Positions 24,962-32,113 of a stretch of DNA of 64,000 nucleotides are shown here, one piece after another. Location: contig NZ_CP079203.1 of the NCBI RefSeq assembly GCF_019297835.1, positions 2,329,001 through 2,393,000 of the forward strand, in the 5' to 3' direction. A program made the translations under genes and the position numbers. The notes below the pieces were generated by a model. That model worked only from the letters and a program-made list of their open reading frames with translations, was not told the origin of the DNA and made no database searches. This stretch comes from Sphingomonas sanguinis. Lineage in GTDB: Bacteria > Pseudomonadota > Alphaproteobacteria > Sphingomonadales > Sphingomonadaceae. Numbering within the stretch: the stretch's first letter is position 1; each line of letters opens with the position of its first letter.

Positions 24962-25794
24962 GCCCCCCTCCGCTGAGCGGATGGCCCGATCCTGTCGATG
25001 CGGACGACCTGCTGCTTCTTCAAGCCGAGCCGGAGTTCGGCCGCGTCGAAGATCCGGTCGACGACATAGAAGCGGTCGCGCAGCCGATAATTGACCAGTT
25101 CCACCTTTCCATCTGGGCCGACGACGAACAGGGGCGGTGCATCGCCATTGGCCAGCGAGGCAGGGAACTCGACATAGGTCCTTGTCCCGTCGTCGAACAC
25201 GCGCAGTGGCCGCCATGGCGGGCGGTCGCCGCTGATCGCGTAGTTGAAATGCAGCTGCTCGATCGCCAGCCCCGTCGCCACCGGCGCCGCAGCCTGTGCG
25301 GCCTCCGCCTTGCGTCGCACGGCCAGCAGCTCGTCCTGCGGATAGGTCCAGCGCAGCGAGGACAGCGCCGTTGCCGGGGTGCTGGCGAGCCTGAGATGAT
25401 AGGCGCGCCGGTCGGTCGTGATGACCAGGTTGGTGAGCAGGCCTGCGGAGACCGGCTTGACCAGCACATGCGTCTGCTTGCCGTCGCCCGAACCGCTCGT
25501 CGTGTCGCCGATCACCCAGCGGGCGGTATCGCCGCTCGCGACCGCCACGAGGGTCTCGCCGGGCTGGAGCGCAATGTCCGTTACCAGTCCCGGCGCGGTA
25601 TAGACTTGATAGATCGTGCCGTCGTTGAACGGATAGACCTGCGCGCCGCTGACGAACCCGTTCGCTGCCGGCTCGATCGTGGCGCTGCGTGTGGCGGACC
25701 GCACCGCCTTGAGCGGTGCCGCGGCCCGATCCTGCGCCCACGCGTGACCGGCCAGGACCAAGGTGGCTATGGCCGGCAAGATGACGGGCTTCAT
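24958..25794 (-). CDS. trbG: Conjugal transfer protein TrbG (VirB9-like)
   Basis: A 278-residue periplasmic protein with a signal peptide (MKPVILPAIATLVLAGHAWA). VirB9-type strands include YPFNDGTIYQVYTAPGLVTD and IALQPGETL at about residues 54-83 and PPLFVVGPDGKVELVNYRLR near the C-terminus. It joins TrbI in the outer-membrane core complex. No separate trbH lipoprotein gene lies between it and trbI, unlike in RP4 and Ti plasmids. Its start overlaps the trbF stop. Confidence 0.93.
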   Translation of the reverse strand: MKPVILPAIATLVLAGHAWAQDRAAAPLKAVRSATRSATIEPAANGFVSGAQVYPFNDGTIYQVYTAPGLVTDIALQPGETLVAVASGDTARWVIGDTTSGSGDGKQTHVLVKPVSAGLLTNLVITTDRRAYHLRLASTPATALSSLRWTYPQDELLAVRRKAEAAQAAAPVATGLAIEQLHFNYAISGDRPPWRPLRVFDDGTRTYVEFPASLANGDAPPLFVVGPDGKVELVNYRLRDRFYVVDRIFDAAELRLGLKKQQVVRIDRIGPSAQRRGA

Positions 25795-26609
25795 GGGTTC
25801 TTCTCCTGCATGTTGGACAGGTTCGCGGCTTCAGGTCGGGCGCCGAGGGAAAGGTCGAGCGGCGATCCGAGCGGCAGGGTCGCGGGCGACTGGGCGGCGG
25901 GGCGTGTGGGTTGCGACGATGGCGAGGTGTCCAGTTCGCGGCTCCAGTCGATTGCGTCGACATAGATGCCGAGCGGGTTCTTGCGCAGCACCTCGGCCGA
26001 TGTCGGGGGGCGCGTCACGATTGTGAGGATCGCCGTCCAGCGCTGGACGCCCGCCTGGTTGCCGCGCTCGAACATGGTCTCGGTCCATTTGACCTGGAAC
26101 GACGTGTCGGACGCGCGCACAACGCTGGTGACCTGCACCGACACCGTCCGATCGCCGACCTGGGCAAAGGGCGCTGCCGAACGGGCATATTCCCCCAGGA
26201 ACTCGGCCCCGCGCTGGGTTGCGAAGTCATAGGCCTCGAGCCAGTCGCGGCGCAGCAGCACCGGGTCGAGCGACACCGAGCGGATGTTGGTGATGAATCG
26301 CGACAGGTGCCACGCCACCTGCGGGTCGGTCGGCCGGTATGCGACGTCGGCCGGCTGGACGGAGCGCGCCTCGCCGAGCTTGTCGACCTCGACGACATAG
26401 GGCGTGACGCGGCTCTGCATCGATTGCCAGGCAAGGGCTGCCGACGTGCCTGCGGTCAAGAACAGGCAGCCGAACGCCATCAGCCGCCAGTTGCGCGCCT
26501 GCACGCGCGCCGAGCCCATCCGCTCGTCCCACAGCTGCCCGGCACGCTGGTAGGGTGTCTCGGGCGGCGGCGTTCGCCCGTAGCGCTGCACGCTTCGCTT
26601 GAAGACCAT
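25791..26609 (-). CDS. trbF: Conjugal transfer protein TrbF (VirB8-like)
   Basis: A 272-residue inner-membrane assembly protein. It begins MVFKRSVQRYGRTPPPETPY, typical of TrbF, and has one membrane segment (LMAFGCLFLTAGTSAALAW, about residues 43-61). The periplasmic VirB8 domain includes PQVAWHLSRFITNIRSVSLD and the terminal QRWTAILTIVTRPPTSAEVL. It nucleates the type IV secretion channel. Its start is three bases from the trbL stop and its stop overlaps trbG. Confidence 0.94.
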   Translation of the reverse strand: MVFKRSVQRYGRTPPPETPYQRAGQLWDERMGSARVQARNWRLMAFGCLFLTAGTSAALAWQSMQSRVTPYVVEVDKLGEARSVQPADVAYRPTDPQVAWHLSRFITNIRSVSLDPVLLRRDWLEAYDFATQRGAEFLGEYARSAAPFAQVGDRTVSVQVTSVVRASDTSFQVKWTETMFERGNQAGVQRWTAILTIVTRPPTSAEVLRKNPLGIYVDAIDWSRELDTSPSSQPTRPAAQSPATLPLGSPLDLSLGARPEAANLSNMQEKNP

Positions 26610-26612
26610 GGT

Positions 26613-27899
26613 TCAGTCGTTCCTTTCCTTGATGTCGGGAATGGCGGAGCCGCCGCCACGATCGCCTTGGCTGAGCGCGTGGATCGCGACTTGGCGGCGA
26701 TGGCGGCTCGTCTGCTGGTCGCGCATCGCCCGCGCCCATGCAGGCGTGCCGCCGTCGGCGTCGTTCGTGCCCGGCGACGCGTCGGAGGTTCGATTGAGCG
26801 CCGACCAGGCGGCGTTGCGACCCCGCTCTGCGGCAGCGCCGAGCCCGAAGGTGCTTTCGATCTTCTGGGCCGCCGCACCCTTGGCAGCGGCGGCCATGCC
26901 GCCGACTGCAGAGCCGCCCGTCTCACGACCGAGCTGCGCGGCGGTCGAGGCCGCGGATCCCATTGCGGTGCCGGCACGCACCGCCCCTAGCGCAGCGCCG
27001 GCCAAGGCGCGCGCGCCACCGACGGCCGCCCCACCCGCCAGCAGCGCGATGCCGCCGGCGCCGACCGCGGTGCCAAGTGCCGCGCCGGCGCCGAGTTGCG
27101 GGGCGCCGGACACCAGCCCCGAGGCGATCGACGGCCCGAAGATGCCGAGGCCGAACAGCGACAGGCTGGCAAGCACGAGGCTCATCGCCTGGCCGATGTC
27201 GGGCTCCTGGCCCTGCAGCGCTTGCGTGAACTCGGCGAAGAAGTTGGAGCCGATCCCGACGATGACGGCGAGCACCATCACCTTCACGCCGGACGAGACG
27301 ACATTGCCCAGCACGCGCTCGGCGAGGAAGCTGGTGCGGTTCCACAGCGCGAACGGCACGAGGATGAAGCCCGCCAGGCTCGTCAGCTTGAACTCGAGGA
27401 TGCAGACGAACATCTGCACCGCGAGGATGAAGAAGGCGACGATCACCAGCGCCCAGGCGAAAAGCAGGATCATGATCGTCAGGAAGTTGTCGAAGAAGGT
27501 CGTGAACCCGACCATCTCGCTCGCCTGGTCGAGCAGCGGCCACGCCGCCGAGAAGCCGGTGCCGGCGAGCCGCCCGGGCTTCAGCAGGTCGTCCGCGGAC
27601 AGCGTGCCACCGCCGGCGGTCAGCCCGGCCTGCGCGAACGAGCGGAAGATGATGTCGGCAAGGCGAGAGAAGCTGTTGAGGATGAACGCGAAGGCGCCGA
27701 CATAGAGGATCTTCCTGAGGAAGCGTCCGATGACATTGTCCTCGCCGCCCATCGCCCAGAACAGGCCGGCAAGCGTGATGTCGATGCCGATCAGCGTCGC
27801 GGTCAGGAAGCCGACGTCAGGACCGAGCAGCCCGAAGCCGCTGTCGATGTAAGTGATGAACGCCTGCAGGAAGCGGTCGATGACATTGAGGTCGTTCAT
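26613..27899 (-). CDS. trbL: Conjugal transfer protein TrbL (VirB6-like)
   Basis: A 428-residue polytopic inner-membrane protein with about six hydrophobic segments between residues 25 and 300 (for example VGAFAFILNSFSRLADIIF, LTIMILLFAWALVIVAFFIL and FGLGIFGPSIASGLV). A Gly/Ala-rich stretch and a hydrophilic tail ending GGGSAIPDIKERND follow, as usual for TrbL/VirB6. It forms part of the channel in the inner membrane. It lies after trbJ with a strong hairpin and no trbK between them. Confidence 0.94.
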   Translation of the reverse strand: MNDLNVIDRFLQAFITYIDSGFGLLGPDVGFLTATLIGIDITLAGLFWAMGGEDNVIGRFLRKILYVGAFAFILNSFSRLADIIFRSFAQAGLTAGGGTLSADDLLKPGRLAGTGFSAAWPLLDQASEMVGFTTFFDNFLTIMILLFAWALVIVAFFILAVQMFVCILEFKLTSLAGFILVPFALWNRTSFLAERVLGNVVSSGVKVMVLAVIVGIGSNFFAEFTQALQGQEPDIGQAMSLVLASLSLFGLGIFGPSIASGLVSGAPQLGAGAALGTAVGAGGIALLAGGAAVGGARALAGAALGAVRAGTAMGSAASTAAQLGRETGGSAVGGMAAAAKGAAAQKIESTFGLGAAAERGRNAAWSALNRTSDASPGTNDADGGTPAWARAMRDQQTSRHRRQVAIHALSQGDRGGGSAIPDIKERND

Positions 27900-27930
27900 G
27901 AGATCCTCTTCCTGGCAAAGTGGAGAGAAT

Positions 27931-27970
27931 GTCGCGGGGCGCGGTGGGGAGCGGGACCGCGCCCCGCGAC
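27931..27970 (-). promoter_or_regulatory. 14-bp perfect hairpin between trbJ and trbL
   Basis: GTCGCGGGGCGCGG (27931-27944) and CCGCGCCCCGCGAC (27957-27970) are perfect complements separated by 12 bases, in the only sizeable gap (133 bases) of the trbJ-trbI run. No T-run follows on the minus strand, so it is more likely an mRNA processing or stability element, or a partial attenuator, than a full terminator. It occupies the place where trbK lies in related operons. Confidence 0.6.
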
Positions 27971-28032
27971 GGCGACAGATGATCGGGGCATCACCGGCCG
28001 CCGGCCGGATCCAGCCTGTCTACGCCGTGGGG

Positions 28033-28785
28033 CTATTGGGACGTGTAGGCTGATCCGGAGCCGAGGAACTTCCTGGTCGCCGCGCGTGCCTCCTGTGCCT
28101 GCGTCGCGCGCCGTGCCTGCTCGATCGCCTCGCTACGGAACTGCGCGGCCATCATCTGCTGGAGCTGCAACTGCTGCTTGGCGGTCAAGGCAAGGAGCTG
28201 GTTGGTGGCTTGCTGTGCCTGGAGCGAGCCTTCCGCGCCTTGGCTGCGCGCGACGATGTCGGCGAGCGCCTGTGTGTCGGACCGGACGTTCTCGACGACC
28301 TGCGCCTGCACCGTCATCGTCTGGCGAAACGCGCCCATGCTGGCATCAAGCCGGGCGCGGGCACCACGCACGCGGGCGTCGGTGCGGAGCGCCGAGGAGA
28401 AGTCGCCGGGAAACAGCGATTGGAACTGGTCGTCGAGCTGGCCGACCCGGAAGTCGATCGCCTGCGCCCGGCCCATCAGCCGGTCGATCTCGGCAAGCTT
28501 CTGTTTGAGTGCATCCAGCTGCGGGAAATCGATGCGGCTTAGGTTCTTGCCCATGGCAACCAGCATCTGCGCCTCATTCTGGAGCTGCTGGATCTGCTGG
28601 TTGACGCTCTGCAGCGTGCGCGCGGCGGTCAGGATGTTCTGCGCATAGTTTCGCGGATCGAACACGATCCCGCCGAACTGCGCATGGGCCGGCGTCGCCG
28701 CCGACATGACCCCCATGATGAAACTGCCCCTGGCAGCGGCGGCGAGCATGGCGGCGATGACGCGGCGGCGGTCGAGGAACGGCAT
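28033..28785 (-). CDS. trbJ: Conjugal transfer protein TrbJ (VirB5-like)
   Basis: A 250-residue exported protein with signal peptide (VIAAMLAAAARGSFIMGVMS to AHA) and the TrbJ start of the mature part, QFGGIVFDPRNYAQNILTAA. Long helices follow (LQSVNQQIQQLQNEAQML; KQQLQLQQMMAAQFRSEAIE). VirB5-type proteins sit at the pilus tip or in the periplasm. The Met at 28785 precedes the signal peptide; the open frame further upstream to 29052 has no family resemblance. The gene is separated from trbE by three cargo genes. Confidence 0.92.
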   Translation of the reverse strand: MPFLDRRRVIAAMLAAAARGSFIMGVMSAATPAHAQFGGIVFDPRNYAQNILTAARTLQSVNQQIQQLQNEAQMLVAMGKNLSRIDFPQLDALKQKLAEIDRLMGRAQAIDFRVGQLDDQFQSLFPGDFSSALRTDARVRGARARLDASMGAFRQTMTVQAQVVENVRSDTQALADIVARSQGAEGSLQAQQATNQLLALTAKQQLQLQQMMAAQFRSEAIEQARRATQAQEARAATRKFLGSGSAYTSQ

Positions 28786-28979
28786 GACGATCTCCAGTGC
28801 TTTGGCACCCGCACCCGCGTCGATCGCGGTCGGGCTCGGCATGGAGTGTCGGCCTCTCGGCGCCGCGGCGTCAGATACCGGCTGGGGTCTGCACGGGACC
28901 TTGTGGGGACAATCACGAAACCTTCTCCGAAGACCCGGCAGTTGTTGTGGCCAGACTTCGACGCCGCTATGTGTGGCAC

Positions 28980-30065
28980 ATGAGTAATACAGCCAATCGT
29001 CTGAAGCGGACAGTTCACGCAGGCTTGATTGCGCTGCTGGCTTGCGCCTCAATGGCGGACGCCAGAGCCAACGCCTCTCTGCCGGATATGACCACGGCTC
29101 TCCGAGAACTGCACGTGGAGAGTGCTTCGGTCGCCGTGATCCGCAACGGACGGATCGTCTCGACGGGCGCCTGGGGCATGGCAGGGCCGAACCGGGCGGC
29201 GACCGTCGCCACGCCCTATAATCTCGCCTCGCTGACGAAGCCGCTGACGGCGGAAGTCATCCTGCGCTTGGTGTCAGCCGACAGGCTGTCGCTCGACGAG
29301 CCGATGGATCGCTACTGGAGCGATCCCGACCTGTCACGCGATCCGCGGCGGATGAAGCTGACGGTCCGCATGGCGTTGAGCCATCGCACCGGGTTGCCGA
29401 ACTGGCGGGATGTGAAGGGACTGGCGTTCGATCATGATCCCGGCACGACCACCGGCTATTCGGGCGAGGGGTATCAATATGCGGCGCGCTATGCCGAGCG
29501 TCGCACCGGGCAGTCGTTCGAGACGCTGGCTGGCCGCTGGCTGTTCACACCCGCCCACATGCGCGCTTCCGGGTATGTGTCGGCGCAAGGCGAGGCGGCG
29601 CCGATCGCCGTGCCCTACGACGACGCCGGCAAGCCGCTCCCTGTAGAGCGGGTGACGCGCTACAACGCTGCCGATCTCGCGCACGCGACGGCGCGTGATT
29701 ATGCGCGCTTCCTCATCGATGCGCGCAGCGACAGGGGCCTGGTCGCGTCCGTCGCGGCGGAGCGCAGCAGATCGCAGGCCGATCTGACGCCCGGAATATG
29801 TGCCGGATCGAAAGCAGCCAGCTGTCCACCCTGGACCGGCTTTGGCCTCGGCTGGCAGCTTCTCGGATTTCCCGGAGGCACAACGATGCTCCACACCGGT
29901 AAGGATGCCGGGGCCTTCACCTTCGCCGCGATCGATCGTGCGAGCGGCGACGGCATCGTGATCCTGACCAACAGCGACAACGGATGGCGGGTCATCCTGC
30001 CCATCCTCGAACGCACCGGCAGCGACCCGAAGCTGATCGCCTTCCTCCGTGGCCAGATGAACTGA
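28980..30065 (+). CDS. Serine hydrolase of the beta-lactamase/class C fold, exported
   Basis: A 361-residue protein with a signal peptide (VHAGLIALLACASMADARA). Motifs of the class C beta-lactamase-like family are present: S-x-x-K in NLASLTKPLTAEV, the Tyr-containing YSGEGYQYAARY segment, and HTGKDAG in place of KTG. These proteins include peptidases and esterases as well as beta-lactamases, so resistance should not be assumed. It is the only plus-strand gene inside the trb operon, divergent from trbJ, and with the hipBA-like pair it forms cargo between trbE and trbJ. The start used is the ATG before SNTANRL. Confidence 0.82.
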   Translation: MSNTANRLKRTVHAGLIALLACASMADARANASLPDMTTALRELHVESASVAVIRNGRIVSTGAWGMAGPNRAATVATPYNLASLTKPLTAEVILRLVSADRLSLDEPMDRYWSDPDLSRDPRRMKLTVRMALSHRTGLPNWRDVKGLAFDHDPGTTTGYSGEGYQYAARYAERRTGQSFETLAGRWLFTPAHMRASGYVSAQGEAAPIAVPYDDAGKPLPVERVTRYNAADLAHATARDYARFLIDARSDRGLVASVAAERSRSQADLTPGICAGSKAASCPPWTGFGLGWQLLGFPGGTTMLHTGKDAGAFTFAAIDRASGDGIVILTNSDNGWRVILPILERTGSDPKLIAFLRGQMN

Positions 30066-30193
30066 CAGGACCAAGGTCATGCTGACTGCCCTTGCCGCCG
30101 CCGCAGTCCTGCGGACGACGGCTCCGTGCTCACGTCCTTCTCGTCTTCGTTGCAGTTTAGCCGAGCGGTAGCAGGCGACCAATCGCGATCGGT

Positions 30194-31504
30194 TCAGACT
30201 TGGCCGCGGATCGTGGCGGCGCGCTCCGCGAGTACGGCCGCCGGCCCTTCAAGCTCGTAGAAGGCAAAGGGATTGAGGAATTGCCGTCCCCAGAACAGCG
30301 CCCTGTCCACCGGTCCTAGGCTCGCCTCGTCGCACAGCGCGAGCCATTGTGCGCCAATGGTCTCGATCTGCCTGGACACGATCGCGATGGCCTGGTCGGA
30401 CGTCATATGGAAGTCGCCGGCGGCGGCCAGGCAGGTGGCTATCTGGCTCGAGCGGTGCCGGCCCACAATCAGCATCGCTTGGCTGGCTTCCTCGCCGGCT
30501 CGCGCCTGTGGGCAAATGTCGTAGGCGGGCGTCAGGGCGAGCTGCGCCCCATCCCAGAACGCGGCGTGGTTGCGCGCATGATCGTCGACATTGCCGACCA
30601 GGATGTTGAACGTCAGCCGCGTGAACAGCTCGTGCAGGGTTGCGGTCGGATCGATGAAGCGGAAGCGTATCTTCTCCGCAAGATCCTGATAGCTCGCATA
30701 GCGCGCCTGCATCTCGTCGAGCTCGAGGATGGTGAGCGCCGATACCATCGCCCGGCGGTGCCAGTCATTCCCGGTCGGCACGCGATCGAACCGCTCGACC
30801 AGAAGCACATCCTTGCCCGCAGCATGGATCAGCCGGACCGGCGCGACCGACAGCCCGGCGAGCGCGGCCAGGCGCATCGCAATATATTCACCCTTCACGA
30901 CCGAATAGGTGTCGCCGCTGCTGGAGAATTTGGCGACATATTTCTGCGCCCCATCCGTGAGCAGCGCCTTGGGACGGGCACCGCCGATCGAACTGCCATG
31001 ATGGAGGGCCTGATCGAGCTCCAGCGTGAGCGGCAGGTTCTTCTCGACCTTCTCCGCAGACGCGAGCAGTTCCTCGACGGTCGCGTGCCTGCCGCCGCGT
31101 GGAGCATATGCTGTTGCAGACGTCTGGAAATCCAGGGCGCCGATCCGGTCCGAGCCGGATTCGAGCAGGAAGACCAGCTCGTCCAGCTCGATCCCGTCAA
31201 GGTCGTTGCCCTTGCCCCCGAAGGTCCTGTTGAGGATGACACGCCGTCCCCAGGCGTCAGGGGCGCCGTCGCGGATCGCGCTCGCCATCGCAAGTGTGCC
31301 GAGGGGGGCGATGGGTTCGCCCACGAGCGGGAGTTCCGGCATATAAAGCGGGATGGCGTCGGTCCGCTCGCGATACGAACGGCCATACATGAACTGGATA
31401 CGCTCGCCGTCGGATACCAGCCGGCCAGCAACGACCGGCGTCGTGGCTCCGGGCAGCCAGGTCCAGACAAAGGCCTCGCGCGGATGGGGCAGCTTAGAAG
31501 TCAT
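30194..31504 (-). CDS. HipA-like kinase, second copy
   Basis: A 436-residue HipA-family protein, divergent from the hipA at 21945. It has a couple_hipA-like N-terminus (FVWTWLPGATTPVVAGRLVS), SSIGGARPKALL (ATP loop region), VAKFSSSGD, VERFDRVP, and the catalytic GNVDDHARNHAAFW and PAYDICP with both Asp residues present. It belongs to the longer YjjJ/HipA-like branch by length and motif spacing. Its start overlaps the antitoxin stop by 11 bases, so the two are coupled. The active-site residues suggest an active toxin kinase. Confidence 0.85.
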   Translation of the reverse strand: MTSKLPHPREAFVWTWLPGATTPVVAGRLVSDGERIQFMYGRSYRERTDAIPLYMPELPLVGEPIAPLGTLAMASAIRDGAPDAWGRRVILNRTFGGKGNDLDGIELDELVFLLESGSDRIGALDFQTSATAYAPRGGRHATVEELLASAEKVEKNLPLTLELDQALHHGSSIGGARPKALLTDGAQKYVAKFSSSGDTYSVVKGEYIAMRLAALAGLSVAPVRLIHAAGKDVLLVERFDRVPTGNDWHRRAMVSALTILELDEMQARYASYQDLAEKIRFRFIDPTATLHELFTRLTFNILVGNVDDHARNHAAFWDGAQLALTPAYDICPQARAGEEASQAMLIVGRHRSSQIATCLAAAGDFHMTSDQAIAIVSRQIETIGAQWLALCDEASLGPVDRALFWGRQFLNPFAFYELEGPAAVLAERAATIRGQV

Positions 31505-31832
31505 CGCTGATGCTCAACGGCTTCGGCCGCACGCGGCGAGGGAGCAGTGCGAGGCGCTTGCCCGCTTCGTCGAGCCGCATCGACACCCCCTGTGCATCCT
31601 CTTCGAACAGCGGAATGCCGAGGATGGCACACGCCTCGAAGGCAAGTCCCAGTTCGACCTTCGGATCACCCTTTTCCAGCCGATGCAAGGTGCTGCGGTC
31701 GACGCCGAGCCGGTCCGCCAAGTCTTGCGCGGTCATCCTGCGCGACTTGCGCTCGAGCTGCACCAGCATGCCGAGGAGCTCTACCGCTGCCATCGTATAC
31801 CGCGCATAACTGCGCTTCTTTGAAGCAGGCAT
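31494..31832 (-). CDS. HipB-like XRE regulator, second copy
   Basis: A 112-residue protein beginning MPASKKRSYARYTMAAVELL. Its XRE helix-turn-helix covers SRRMTAQDLADRLGVDRSTL and HRLEKGDPKVELGLAFEACA, and it ends in a basic tail (LLPRRVRPKPLSISDDF). The order antitoxin then HipA-like kinase matches hipBA operons. The start is uncertain: an ATG 19 codons upstream (MHVLDASGV) is possible but lies in operator-like repeats. It probably represses its own promoter. Confidence 0.82.
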   Translation of the reverse strand: MPASKKRSYARYTMAAVELLGMLVQLERKSRRMTAQDLADRLGVDRSTLHRLEKGDPKVELGLAFEACAILGIPLFEEDAQGVSMRLDEAGKRLALLPRRVRPKPLSISDDF

Positions 31833-31868
31833 CTGTGGCACCCAACCAGCATAAAGCGGCTTTACGCC

Positions 31869-32051
31869 GGATGCATCCAGCACATGCATCCTCGAATGCA
31901 AGTTGTCAACGGACATGCTGTATGCATCAATCATTAGCGACGTGATTGATGCACGCATCCACCAAAACATCCTGTCGTTGACTGCTCGTCCGTTACCGGC
32001 AGGTAGGTCCAGGCGATCGATTTTTGCAATTATCGTGCATCTGAGATGCAC
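31869..32051. promoter_or_regulatory. TGCAT-type palindromes before the second hipBA module
   Basis: Three palindromes built on TGCAT occur in the gap before the HipB-like gene. GGATGCATCC lies at 31869-31878. TGCATCAATCA (31923-31933) and TGATTGATGCA (31943-31953) form an 11-bp perfect inverted repeat with a 9-base spacer. GTGCATCT-G-AGATGCAC is at 32035-32051. A further ATGCATCC lies at 31884. They are likely operators for the adjacent XRE regulator and differ fully from those of the other hipBA. Confidence 0.6.
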
Positions 32052-32113
32052 CATAATTTCGGACCGAGGCAGCCTGGCTGTGACCGCAGCAGGCGTCGCG
32101 TGATTCTGCATCG

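Noticed and set aside
28980..30065. Calling the serine hydrolase a beta-lactam resistance gene
   Set aside because: It has the S-x-x-K fold motifs, but HTGKDAG replaces KTG and many family members are peptidases or esterases; the sequence does not support a resistance claim.
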